From assembly GCA_028291125.1 (NCBI GenBank), contig JAQGIN010000173.1:1-12286 (forward strand): DNA of 12,286 nt, given 5' to 3'. The stretch comes from Caulobacter sp. (lineage in GTDB: Bacteria > Pseudomonadota > Alphaproteobacteria > Caulobacterales > Caulobacteraceae). The position numbers were made by a program, and so were the translations under genes. This document shows, piece by piece, positions 1 to 6,448 of the stretch. The notes under the pieces were generated by a model. The model searched no databases and was not told where the DNA came from. It was given only the letters and a program-made list of their open reading frames with translations. Position 1 is the stretch's first letter. Each line of letters begins with the position of its first letter.

Positions 1-675
1 CAGTTTCCGACGGGCGTCGCTCTCTCCGCGCGCCGGCGGCGAGAACTGCTGGACTGGGCGGCCACGTCCAGATCGTGGATCCTGGAAGACGACTACGACT
101 GCGAGTTCCACTACAGCGGCCGCAAACAGGCCGCCCTGAAGGCCCTGGACCTCAACCACCGCGTCTTCTACGCGGGCAGCTTCAGTAAGACGCTGCTGCC
201 CTCGCTGCGGCTAGGCTATCTGGTCCTGCCGCCGCAGTTGGCGCAAGCGGCGAAGACAGCTCAGCAGTTGCGCCATCGCGGCGTGGCGATGTTCGAGCAG
301 TTGGCCGTGGCCGAGTTCATGCGACGGGGCCACTTCGCGCGGCACCTGCGGCGAATGATGGTGCGCTACAAGGCCCGGCGCGCCGCCCTGGTCGCGGCGC
401 TGGAGCGCCGGTTCGGCAACCAGATCGAGATCGTGCTTCGCGCCGGCGGGCTGCATGTGCTGGCGCGCTTTCCCGGCGCCGCGGACGATGTCGAACTGAC
501 GCGCCGAGCCCTGGAGGGTGGGCTAAAGCCCTCCCCGTTGTCCGGCCAATATGTGCGGCGCGACATGGACCAGGGCCTGCTGGTGAGCTTCACCAACGTC
601 CCGGAAGACAAGGCCGACGAAGTCGCCGCGCGTCTCTATCTGGCATTGCAACAGGGGCCTCAACGCTCGGTATAG
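1..675 (+). CDS. MocR/PdxR-type transcriptional regulator, 3' part (aminotransferase-like domain)
   Basis: This is the C-terminal 224 residues of a gene whose start lies left of the window, read in frame 1 to a TAG at 673-675. The first codons give QFPTGV, the conserved motif that precedes the cofactor site in MocR proteins. EDDYDCEF (about residues 33-40) includes the Asp/Tyr region that contacts the PLP pyridine ring. YAGSFSKTLLPSLRLGYLV follows, with the Schiff-base lysine at residue 63 (codon 187-189). MocR proteins fuse an N-terminal GntR winged helix to a fold-type-I aminotransferase domain, and only the latter is visible here. They usually regulate vitamin B6, GABA, taurine or amino-acid genes. 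The DNA-binding half and the divergent target gene are outside the window, so the target is unknown. A free-standing aminotransferase cannot be formally excluded, but the motif spacing is MocR-like. An internal ATG at 285 or GTG-type starts near 238 would cut off the PLP lysine, so this is not a new gene start. Confidence 0.85.
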   Translation, partial: QFPTGVALSARRRRELLDWAATSRSWILEDDYDCEFHYSGRKQAALKALDLNHRVFYAGSFSKTLLPSLRLGYLVLPPQLAQAAKTAQQLRHRGVAMFEQLAVAEFMRRGHFARHLRRMMVRYKARRAALVAALERRFGNQIEIVLRAGGLHVLARFPGAADDVELTRRALEGGLKPSPLSGQYVRRDMDQGLLVSFTNVPEDKADEVAARLYLALQQGPQRSV

Positions 676-1056
676 GGCGCGATGCGCAGATTGACGTCCT
701 CGGCGGCGTTGGCCGGCGGATAGCCGCCTTTCTCTGATGATAGGCAGGTCAGCTCTTCAGGCGCCCATGATCGGTTGCGGCTGGCCGGCCGTGCGCCAGC
801 CGCGGAACTTGGGACCGTTTCAGGAACCAGACCCTCAGGACCATACCCCAACGGGACGATCGATCCTTTGCAGGCGATCGCAAGGTCAAAGAGCGCGTGA
901 CCTGGCCTGATCGCGGGTGTCACCCCAAGCCCTCGAGTCCTTCGCTACGATCAGTCGGTATAGAACGCCAAGGCTCGGGCCGCCGAGGCTCCGGCATCGC
1001 CAGAGCGTCTCGCATCCCACTCGAAAACCCCACGCGCCCTGGCGGGTTGAACCACC
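676..1056. other. gene-poor junction, no convincing intact gene
   Basis: No reading frame here shows continuous coding character. On the minus strand a frame open from 923 to 660 ends in a TGA that overlaps the last 16 bases of the MocR gene. Its last 20 or so codons (about 663-722, containing YPPANAAEDVNLRIAPYTER) have the G/C-rich third positions of a real gene. Upstream of that the codon bias fades. It may be the 3' remnant of a decayed convergent gene, or a small hypothetical protein. I recognise no family. The rest of the stretch, about 730-1056, shows no motif, RNA gene or strong repeat that I can support. Confidence 0.4.
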
Positions 1057-1146
1057 ATGGGACAGCGCTGGCCAGACAGCCTCTGGATCGTCCGCCACGG
1101 CCAAAGCGCCGGCAATGTCGCGCGTGACGCGGCTGACGCTGCAGGG
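1057..1146 (+). pseudogene. truncated histidine phosphatase (phosphoglycerate mutase-like), 5' stub
   Basis: From the ATG at 1057 the frame reads MGQRWPDSLWIVRHGQSAGN followed by VARDAADAAG. This is the N-terminus of a histidine-phosphatase superfamily protein: the catalytic RHG motif is at residues 13-15 and the usual S and N follow. Family members continue for roughly 200 residues with a second core region. Here similarity stops at about codon 30 (near 1146), and the frame runs into Arg/Pro-rich sequence that reads like noncoding DNA. Neither of the other two forward frames resumes a phosphatase sequence. The stub is best read as the left part of a gene cut by a rearrangement, with the minus-strand catabolic arm now beginning just beyond the break. 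The phosphatase identity is clear from the motif; the mechanism of truncation is inference. Confidence 0.7.
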
Positions 1147-1191
1147 GTCGGCCTGCCAAGGACAGCGCCGCCGTGGGCCACGACGCGCCAA

Positions 1192-1206
1192 GGCCCGGCA
1201 AGGGCC
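1192..1206 (-). terminator. weak GC hairpin just after the DUF3237 stop
   Basis: On the minus strand, 5 bases past the DUF3237 stop, GGCCC and GGGCC form a perfect 5-bp stem around a 5-base loop. There is no following T run, so it is not a canonical intrinsic terminator. It could mark the 3' end of the minus-strand operon or be chance in GC-rich DNA. Confidence 0.25.
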
Positions 1207-1210
1207 CGCG

Positions 1211-1678
1211 TCAAACGACGAGAAAGAAATCGAAAATCGAGTGGCTGGCGTGCTTCTCGCCATAACCGACGAAGACGTTGCGGCCGAGCCAGCCGTGGGG
1301 GCCCTCCTCGACCTCGAACAGAGGCGAGAGGCGAAAGTAGTTTTCGGTGGGATCGACAGTTTCGCCGCGATTGATCCTGGCCTGCACCTCGGCGGGCGCA
1401 TGGGCGAAGCCGCGGTTTGAGACTTGGATGACCGTCCCATCTTGCGCCCGGATCAGATAGCGCGCGTCGAAGGCCACCACACCGTCGCTGCGAAAGAGGG
1501 GCCAGTCGCCGCCGCTGCCGGCCACCACCTCGCCTTGAAGGCGCGGGCCGGTGACGATGCCGCTGGCGACGGAGACGAAGCCACGATGATCGCCGGACCG
1601 CACCGGATAGCGCAGGCGAGGGCCGGGCGGAAAATCGATACGGACGCTGAACGCGTGCTCAAGACCTGGCGTATTCAT
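1211..1678 (-). CDS. DUF3237 (UPF0311) family protein
   Basis: A 155-residue protein beginning MNTPGLEHAFSVRIDFPPG. It matches the DUF3237/UPF0311 pattern: an early beta-rich segment, then VASGIVTGPRLQGEV and GGDWPLFRSDG (about residues 34-62), an aspartate-containing ARYLIRAQDG strand, a stretch ending TENYFRLSPLFEVE, and a C-terminal LGRNVFVGYGEK. The length fits the family. It has no signal peptide or membrane segment, so it is probably cytosolic. Members are small beta-barrel proteins often found beside aromatic or lignin-type catabolic genes, but no reaction is firmly established for the family as far as I know. The ATG at 1678 is chosen because a strong AAGGAGG lies 7 bases upstream; an in-frame extension to 1804 would overlap the transporter and lacks such a site. 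Its start overlaps the MFS stop as ATGA (1675-1678), so the two are almost certainly co-transcribed and translationally coupled. Confidence 0.88.
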   Translation of the reverse strand: MNTPGLEHAFSVRIDFPPGPRLRYPVRSGDHRGFVSVASGIVTGPRLQGEVVAGSGGDWPLFRSDGVVAFDARYLIRAQDGTVIQVSNRGFAHAPAEVQARINRGETVDPTENYFRLSPLFEVEEGPHGWLGRNVFVGYGEKHASHSIFDFFLVV

Positions 1679-3009
1679 GTGTGCGCCTCCTTGTTCGAGG
1701 TTGGCGAAGCCCTGAGCGGGGCGAGGATCAGCGATGCGGCAACCAGCATAAGCGACAGCAGCAGTAGGGCTGGCACAAAGCTGGCGGTGTGCTGACGCAA
1801 CCACCCGACCAAGGCCGGTCCGACGATCCCGCCAGCGGTCCCGAAGATGCTGATGAAGGTGATTACCTTGACCGGCACGCGGTCACCGCCAATGCCCAGC
1901 GCGCCCGGAATGGCCCAAAAGACCGACTGAGTTCCGCCAATGCCGGCGCTGGCCAACGCCAGCAGAAACAGGGCCATCCAGCCGGGCGGCGCCAGACCCG
2001 AACCGAGCAGCGCCAATCCAGCGACGCCTGCGGCCAGACCCGCATGGCGACAGCGCTCGCCGCTGCGATCCGAGAGCCACCCATTCACCTGCATGCCCAG
2101 CATCAGGCCGACTTGGGGAAGGGCGGACAGCAAGCCGATCCGAAGCTCCGATCCGTCAGGGTTCATCTGGCGCACGAGTTGCGGAATCCAGAAGATCAAA
2201 GCGTAGGAACCGGCCATCACCAGCAGCCAGCCGATCGCGCAGCGCCAGACGCGCGGATCGCCGACCACGCCGCGCCACGGCGCTTCCTGCGATGCCGGCG
2301 CGGTGGCCTCGACCAGGGCGCGCTCGTCGTCGGTCAGCCACCGCGACTGGGCCACATTGTCGGTGAAATAGAAGTAGGCGGCGACCGCCAGCAAGAAGTT
2401 GGGAATGGCCTGCAGGGCGAACATCCAGCGCCAGGCAGGCCAGCCCAGGGGGTTGTCCGCGCCCAGCATCCAGCCGCACAGCGGGCCAGCCAGGATCAGC
2501 GACAGCGGGATGGCCGACAGGATCGTCGCCATGGCCCGGGCCCGTACCTGTTGGGGCAGCCAGCGGCCGATGAAGTAGGTGGCGCCGGGCGCGAAGCCGG
2601 CCTCGGCGACGCCCAGGAAGAAACGCGCGCCCAGGAACTGGCCGACGGATTCGACCCTGGCCATCAGCAGGCCCGCCACGCCCCAGAGCAGGACGGATCC
2701 GAGCAGCCAGCGGCGGACGCCAAAGCGCCGCAACAGGGCCGCGTGCGTATGCTGGAACAGGAGGTAAGCGACAAAGAAGGCGCTGACGCCCAGGCCGAAG
2801 GTCGCCGGCGTCAGGCCGACATCGCCCCCCATGGCGTGAGCGGCGAAGCTGATATTGACCCGATCGATCGCGTTGACGAAGCAAAGGATCGCGAGCGGGA
2901 ACACCAGGCGTCGGATCATTTTCGCGCCCAGGCGGACCTGCGCGATGTCAAGCGCCGGCGCAGCGGCGGCGGCTTGCGCCTGGCGCGCGGATGGGCTCGG
3001 CAGGGTCAT
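1675..3009 (-). CDS. MFS transporter, anion:cation symporter (ACS)-like family
   Basis: A 444-residue inner-membrane carrier with twelve predicted hydrophobic segments (roughly residues 34-56, 70-88, 101-117, 124-146, 160-182, 196-216, 258-280, 290-312, 323-340, 345-368, 381-405, 410-433). Family marks are DRVNISFA in the first helix (49-56), RFFLGVAEAGFAPG in helix 4 (129-142) and NGWLSDRSGER in the loop after helix 8 (309-319). Helix 4 of this kind is typical of the ACS group, which imports organic anions such as aromatic acids, tartrate or sugar acids by proton symport. The substrate here is probably an aromatic acid or a breakdown product related to the divergent operon; this is inference. 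ATG at 3009 is preferred. A GTG at 3024 would add five residues, and neither has a strong ribosome binding site. The gene is downstream of marR with a 221-bp gap carrying its own operator, and overlaps the DUF3237 gene by ATGA. Confidence 0.9.
   Translation of the reverse strand: MTLPSPSARQAQAAAAAPALDIAQVRLGAKMIRRLVFPLAILCFVNAIDRVNISFAAHAMGGDVGLTPATFGLGVSAFFVAYLLFQHTHAALLRRFGVRRWLLGSVLLWGVAGLLMARVESVGQFLGARFFLGVAEAGFAPGATYFIGRWLPQQVRARAMATILSAIPLSLILAGPLCGWMLGADNPLGWPAWRWMFALQAIPNFLLAVAAYFYFTDNVAQSRWLTDDERALVEATAPASQEAPWRGVVGDPRVWRCAIGWLLVMAGSYALIFWIPQLVRQMNPDGSELRIGLLSALPQVGLMLGMQVNGWLSDRSGERCRHAGLAAGVAGLALLGSGLAPPGWMALFLLALASAGIGGTQSVFWAIPGALGIGGDRVPVKVITFISIFGTAGGIVGPALVGWLRQHTASFVPALLLLSLMLVAASLILAPLRASPTSNKEAHT
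1686..1692 (-). promoter_or_regulatory. ribosome binding site of the DUF3237 gene
   Basis: AAGGAGG on the minus strand lies 7 bases before the ATG at 1678, inside the end of the MFS gene. It fixes the DUF3237 start and rules out the longer in-frame reading. Confidence 0.8.
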
Positions 3010-3092
3010 GCGGACAAGCCCCACGGAGCATCGCGGCCAATTGACCCGCGAGGGATTCGCCGCCGTGATCGAGACGCCCTGTCGATGCCCAA
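3006..3092 (-). other. possible 28-codon leader ORF ahead of the MFS gene
   Basis: On the minus strand a near-perfect AGGAGG (3098-3103) stands 5 bases before a TTG at 3092. The frame runs 28 codons, begins LGIDRASRSRRRIPRG, and ends in a TGA at 3006-3008 that overlaps the MFS ATG as ATGA. The MFS start itself has only a weak GGGG upstream. Translation of the leader could therefore deliver ribosomes to the MFS start. Codon use is not strongly coding, so it may be chance or the trace of an older start. Confidence 0.25.
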
Positions 3093-3164
3093 CGCCCCCT
3101 CCTCTTGGCCGCCCGTCTTGGTTCTTGCGACCACCTAAGCGTGGGCCGAACAGCAGGTCAATAG

Positions 3165-3192
3165 ATAATATAGTTTTTAAACTAAATTATAT
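3165..3192. promoter_or_regulatory. probable MarR operator 1, upstream of the MFS gene
   Basis: This is an AT-rich palindrome in GC-rich surroundings. Two 12-base arms (3165-3176 and 3179-3190) are separated by TT and pair with one mismatch; the inner arms are TAGTTT and AAACTA. It is identical at 22 of 28 positions to the element at 3853-3880. On the minus strand it contains TATAAT (3191 to 3186), a perfect -10 hexamer pointing to the MFS gene, so a bound repressor would block that promoter. No good -35 is evident. The site lies about 156 bases before the MFS ATG. Confidence 0.7.
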
Positions 3193-3230
3193 TGCAAAAG
3201 GATGCGAATATGTATATCGGCGGCACAGCG

Positions 3231-3764
3231 TCACTCGTCGACAACGGCCAGGAGCTTGGAGAGCAGGCCGATCAGCTGCGCCAACTCCGCGTCCGTCAGG
3301 GCCTCGCCGGTGAACTGACGGTCGAAGTCGTCGACCAGTTTGCGCAGGTGCTTGAGCATCTTCCTGCCCTCGGCGGTCAGGTGGATCCGGCGCGAGCGCC
3401 CGTCCATGCTGGAGACGCGCCGCTCGATCAGGCCGCGCCGGTCGAACAGGTTGAGCATCGTGGTGATCGGCGCGCCGTCCATCGCCAGGGCGACACTCAG
3501 CTGCGAAGGCGTCAGGCCAGGGTTGAGGCCGATCACGAACAGGGCGCCGACTTCGCGCGGCTGAATGTCGAGGTCGCCGGAGTGGGCGACGAAATGGCGG
3601 CGGTAGTCTTCGTGCAGGCGCCGCAGATAGAAGCCCAGATACTGGTTCAGCGGTCCAAAATCGACCTGGACGGCATCAACGGCATCGCCCCGCTTGGCCT
3701 CGCGCGGCTGCCCGCCGCGCGGCGGCCGCGCCGTGTCGCGGCGTGAAAAGCTTCTCCCCGTCAC
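3231..3764 (-). CDS. MarR-family transcriptional regulator
   Basis: A 177-residue protein with the MarR winged-helix layout: a dimerisation helix around residues 38-60, helix-turn-helix at about 66-112 (EVGALFVIGLNPGLTPSQLS then a recognition helix near GAPITTMLNLFDRRGLIERR), the wing SSMDGRSRRIHLTAEG at 118-133 with the conserved D-x-R...L-T pattern, and a C-terminal dimerisation helix. MarR proteins are cytosolic dimers that usually repress and release DNA on binding an aromatic ligand. The GTG start at 3764 is supported by AAGGAG 7 bases upstream. The first 30 residues are basic and low-complexity, a longer N-terminal tail than usual. The gene stands divergently to the TonB receptor gene, and matching operators flank it on both sides. 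It is thus the likely local repressor of both arms, probably autoregulated. The ligand is unknown but is likely an aromatic substrate or intermediate of the pathway. Confidence 0.92.
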   Translation of the reverse strand: MTGRSFSRRDTARPPRGGQPREAKRGDAVDAVQVDFGPLNQYLGFYLRRLHEDYRRHFVAHSGDLDIQPREVGALFVIGLNPGLTPSQLSVALAMDGAPITTMLNLFDRRGLIERRVSSMDGRSRRIHLTAEGRKMLKHLRKLVDDFDRQFTGEALTDAELAQLIGLLSKLLAVVDE

Positions 3765-3771
3765 GCGGAAA

Positions 3772-3777
3772 CTCCTT
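3772..3777 (-). promoter_or_regulatory. ribosome binding site fixing the marR GTG start
   Basis: AAGGAG on the minus strand is spaced 7 bases from the GTG at 3764. This is the best translation signal in the area and is the reason for accepting a GTG start. Confidence 0.7.
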
Positions 3778-3835
3778 GCAAGACAGCGGCGCCAGCCGCT
3801 GCGCCCCGTCCTTCCTATGCCTCTTTCCAGCGGCC

Positions 3836-3862
3836 TTGTCGATGTCGCAAAATTAATATAGA
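3836..3862 (+). promoter_or_regulatory. candidate promoter of the TonB receptor operon
   Basis: TTGTCG at 3836-3841 resembles a -35 box. TATAGA at 3857-3862 resembles a -10 box with 15 bases between, or TAGAAA at 3859-3864 with 17. The -10 lies inside operator 2, so a bound MarR would exclude polymerase. It is the only plausible sigma70-like arrangement in the divergent gap, but the short spacing makes it tentative. Confidence 0.35.
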
Positions 3863-3880
3863 AACTAAACTAAATCATAT
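3853..3880. promoter_or_regulatory. probable MarR operator 2, between marR and the TonB receptor gene
   Basis: On the minus strand this element and operator 1 share ATTTAGTTTA, four variable bases, then CTATATTA. Overall 22 of 28 positions agree, and both have the TAG-N8-CTA dyad spacing. The arms here are less symmetrical than in operator 1 and contain a TTTAG direct repeat. It lies 54 bases before the receptor ATG and 88 bases before the marR GTG, so one bound dimer could control both directions. Confidence 0.7.
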
Positions 3881-3934
3881 TCCGGTCGCCATCCAGGTGG
3901 TGGAAGAGCCGGTAGAGCAAGGGGAGGACAGACC

Positions 3935-6379
3935 ATGAAGGTTTCCAACAATCGGGCGGGACAGGCCATGCGCCACAGCCTTTTGGCCAGCGCCGCGGCC
4001 ATGGCCCTGGCCGCCTCGCCGGCCTTCGGCCAGACGGCTGGCGCCGGCAAGGCCGCCGGCCCGTCCAGTCAAGGCGCCGAGACCTCCCAGGTGACCGAGA
4101 TCGTCGTCACCTCGCAGTTTCGCGAACAGAAGTTGCAGGACACGCCCCTGGCGGTGACCGCCATCAGTGGCGCCCAGCTGGAAGCGCGCGGTCAAGCCTC
4201 GGTCATCGACATCAGCGCCCAGGCGCCCAATGTCACCTTGCGTCCCGCCACCGCGATCTTCGGCCCGTCGATCCAGGCCTTCATCCGCGGAGTGGGTCAG
4301 TATGATTCCAGCTACGCGTTCGAGCCGGGCGTGGGCCTCTATATCGACGACGTCTACTTCCCCACCCTGACCGGCTCGATCATGGATCTGGTCGATCTGG
4401 ACCGTGTCGAGGTCCTGCGCGGCCCGCAAGGCACCCTGTCGGGTCAGAATTCGGTCGGCGGCTCGATCAAGATCTTCTCCAAGAAGCCCACCGGGTCGGG
4501 CGGCGGTTTCGTCCAGGCCACCTACGGGCGGTTCAACCGGATCGAGACGCGCGGCGCGATGGATATCGCCCTGGTTCCCGACAAGCTTTTTGCCCGCATC
4601 ACGGCGACGGGCATGTCCAAGGACGGCTATGTCACTCGCTACGACTACGCCTGCACCCATCCGGGCACGACCGCGCCCTCGTTTCAGGGCGCCAACGCCA
4701 ATTGCAAACTGGGAACGCTGGGTGGCAAGTCCTACGCCGCCGGCCGGGCCTCGCTGCGCTGGCTCGCTTCGGATCGGCTCGAGGTCAACATGACCGCCGA
4801 CTATAGCCGCGACACCAGCGAGGCGGCCCCCACCACCCTGCTGTTCGTCGGCAACCAGGCCGGCGTCCCCGGTGTGCCCAACGCCAGTTCGGCCTTCCAG
4901 ATCGGCGGCGTGGCCCTGGGCAACGCCACCGGCTCTCCGTTCATCACGTCTTCGCCCTACGGCGCCTACGCCCAGGACAGCTTCACCCGCAGCCCCTACG
5001 TCTCCTACGCGACCTTCACCAGCGCCGCGCCCCGCGACGGCACCGCGCCCTACAGCATCGCCAGCCGCAACGCGATCGAGGGCTATGGGGTGTCGGGGCA
5101 GATCGACTATCGCCTCAATGACAACCTGTCGCTCAAGTCGATCACCTCGGGCCGGCATTACGTCACCCGCTACGCCTTCGACGAAGGCACGCCGATCGAC
5201 ACCGCCCTGATCGACAACTACGACAAGCTCAGCCAGTTCAGCCAGGAAGTGCGGCTCTCGGGCAACATCGCCGACACGGTCAACTTCACCGTCGGCGGCT
5301 TCTATTTCCGCTACAACGGCCAGACCCGCCAGCGGGTGAATATCCCGCAGCTGCAGTTCGTCGAGAACGACCATTTCCAGCAGCGCACCAAGGCCGCGTT
5401 CGCCAATGTCGACTGGGAGGTCGTCTCTGGCCTGAACCTGATCGGCGGCGTGCGCTACACTGACGCCAGCAAGACGGTGACCTACGGCCGCGAGGGCATT
5501 CCCGGCAGCATCTTCGGCGGCGCGCCTGACCCGCGGGTGGCCTCGCTCAATGGCGTGGTCGGCAAATACGCCGGCGACCATTGGGACTATCGCGGGGTCG
5601 TCCAGTATCGCTGGTCGCCGGCGGTGATGACCTACGCGCAGATCTCCACGGGCTTCACGATCGGCGGCGTCAATCCGCGGGCCTTCTTCCCGGCCCAGGC
5701 CCTGCCCTTCGGTCCCGAGAAGCTGACGGCCTATGAGGTGGGCCTGAAGACCGACCTGCTGGACCGCCGGGTGCGGCTGAACCTGTCGAGCTTCTATAAC
5801 AAGTACCGCGACATTCTCGTGGTCGTCTCCACCTGCCCCCTGCCCGGCGCGCCGCCCGCGCCATGCGCCCTGCCGGTCAATGCGGGCGAGGCCAACGTCA
5901 AGGGCGCCGAGGCCGAAACCACGCTCCGCCTGGCGCCGGGCCTGACCCTCGAAGGCTCGCTGGCCTATCTCGACTTCGAATATACCTCGCTCAGCCCCGC
6001 GGCGATCTCCTCGGGGGTCCGGCCGGACATGCGCGGCCCGTCCACGCCCAAATGGCAATACAGCGCCAGCCTGCAATACGACCACGAGATGGAATCGGGC
6101 GCTCACCTGATCCCGCGGCTGGACCTGGCCCACACCGCGGCGTTCTTCCAGCAGGCGTCCAACTCGCCCTTCAACCGCGTGCCGGGCCGCACCTTGCTCA
6201 ACGCGTTGGTGACCTGGCGCGCGCCGGGCGAGGACTGGTCGGTGGTGCTGGCCGCGACCAACCTGACCGACAAGCTCTACTACAACAGCGTGTTCGACAA
6301 TCGCGGCTCCAACAACACCGTGGTCGGCAATCCCGGGGCTCCGCGCGAGTGGTCGGTCACCGTCAAGCGCAGCTTCTGA
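3935..6379 (+). CDS. TonB-dependent outer-membrane receptor
   Basis: An 814-residue outer-membrane gated channel. A signal peptide spans about residues 1-32 (basic start, hydrophobic ASAAAMALAA, cleavage near PAFG-Q). The TonB box TEIVVTS is at 54-60. The plug follows, with AFIRGVGQYD (115-124), GLYIDDVY (134-141) and RVEVLRGPQGTLSGQNSVGG (157-176). A long beta-barrel ends in VTVKRSF, whose terminal Phe is the usual barrel-assembly signal. It is a small-molecule type without an N-terminal signalling (STN) domain, so it probably does not use a FecIR-style relay. Two close Cys pairs (C240/C257 and C634/C644) probably staple extracellular loops. GGGGAGGA at 3921-3928 supports the ATG at 3935; a second ATG at 3968 would also give a signal peptide. 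As first gene of an aromatic-cleavage operon under MarR control, it likely imports a hydrophobic aromatic or its conjugate. Iron-siderophore or vitamin transport is the alternative, but nothing nearby supports it. Confidence 0.93.
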   Translation: MKVSNNRAGQAMRHSLLASAAAMALAASPAFGQTAGAGKAAGPSSQGAETSQVTEIVVTSQFREQKLQDTPLAVTAISGAQLEARGQASVIDISAQAPNVTLRPATAIFGPSIQAFIRGVGQYDSSYAFEPGVGLYIDDVYFPTLTGSIMDLVDLDRVEVLRGPQGTLSGQNSVGGSIKIFSKKPTGSGGGFVQATYGRFNRIETRGAMDIALVPDKLFARITATGMSKDGYVTRYDYACTHPGTTAPSFQGANANCKLGTLGGKSYAAGRASLRWLASDRLEVNMTADYSRDTSEAAPTTLLFVGNQAGVPGVPNASSAFQIGGVALGNATGSPFITSSPYGAYAQDSFTRSPYVSYATFTSAAPRDGTAPYSIASRNAIEGYGVSGQIDYRLNDNLSLKSITSGRHYVTRYAFDEGTPIDTALIDNYDKLSQFSQEVRLSGNIADTVNFTVGGFYFRYNGQTRQRVNIPQLQFVENDHFQQRTKAAFANVDWEVVSGLNLIGGVRYTDASKTVTYGREGIPGSIFGGAPDPRVASLNGVVGKYAGDHWDYRGVVQYRWSPAVMTYAQISTGFTIGGVNPRAFFPAQALPFGPEKLTAYEVGLKTDLLDRRVRLNLSSFYNKYRDILVVVSTCPLPGAPPAPCALPVNAGEANVKGAEAETTLRLAPGLTLEGSLAYLDFEYTSLSPAAISSGVRPDMRGPSTPKWQYSASLQYDHEMESGAHLIPRLDLAHTAAFFQQASNSPFNRVPGRTLLNALVTWRAPGEDWSVVLAATNLTDKLYYNSVFDNRGSNNTVVGNPGAPREWSVTVKRSF

Positions 6380-6419
6380 CCATGAACCGCGACGTCCTAG
6401 AGCAGACCGGTCGGGCCAG

Positions 6420-6445
6420 CGCCGCCTCCCAGATGGGAGGCGGCG
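6420..6445 (+). promoter_or_regulatory. hairpin sequestering the dioxygenase ribosome binding site
   Basis: CGCCGCCTCCC (6420-6430), loop AGAT, and GGGAGGCGGCG (6435-6445) form a perfect 11-bp stem. The right arm contains the Shine-Dalgarno GGAGG (6436-6440), 8 bases before the ATG at 6449. No T run follows, so it is a poor terminator. It would hide the ribosome binding site unless ribosomes or a factor open it. A short frame from ATG 6382, just after the receptor stop, runs through the hairpin and ends at 6456 inside the next gene, which could provide coupling. Confidence 0.6.
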
Positions 6446-6448
6446 AGC

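Noticed and set aside
3010..3024. GTG start for the MFS gene five codons upstream
   Set aside because: No ribosome binding site precedes it, and ATG 3009 is the better codon. The difference is small and remains uncertain.
1789..3138. A 449-codon plus-strand frame opposite the MFS transporter
   Set aside because: The translation is Gln/Arg/Asp-rich and shows no family, while the minus strand encodes a convincing 12-segment transporter.
3875..6133. A 752-codon open frame opposite the TonB receptor gene
   Set aside because: Same artefact: low-complexity composition, no motif, and full overlap with a receptor whose signal peptide, TonB box, plug and terminal Phe are all clear.
3935..6379. Siderophore receptor as the main call for the TonB protein
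   Set aside because: No siderophore synthesis, ferric reductase, FecIR or Fur-type signal is nearby; the operon partners are aromatic catabolic enzymes.
6420..6445. Hairpin after the TonB receptor read as an intrinsic terminator
   Set aside because: No T run follows, and the stem includes the ribosome binding site of the next same-strand gene, so a translational role fits better.
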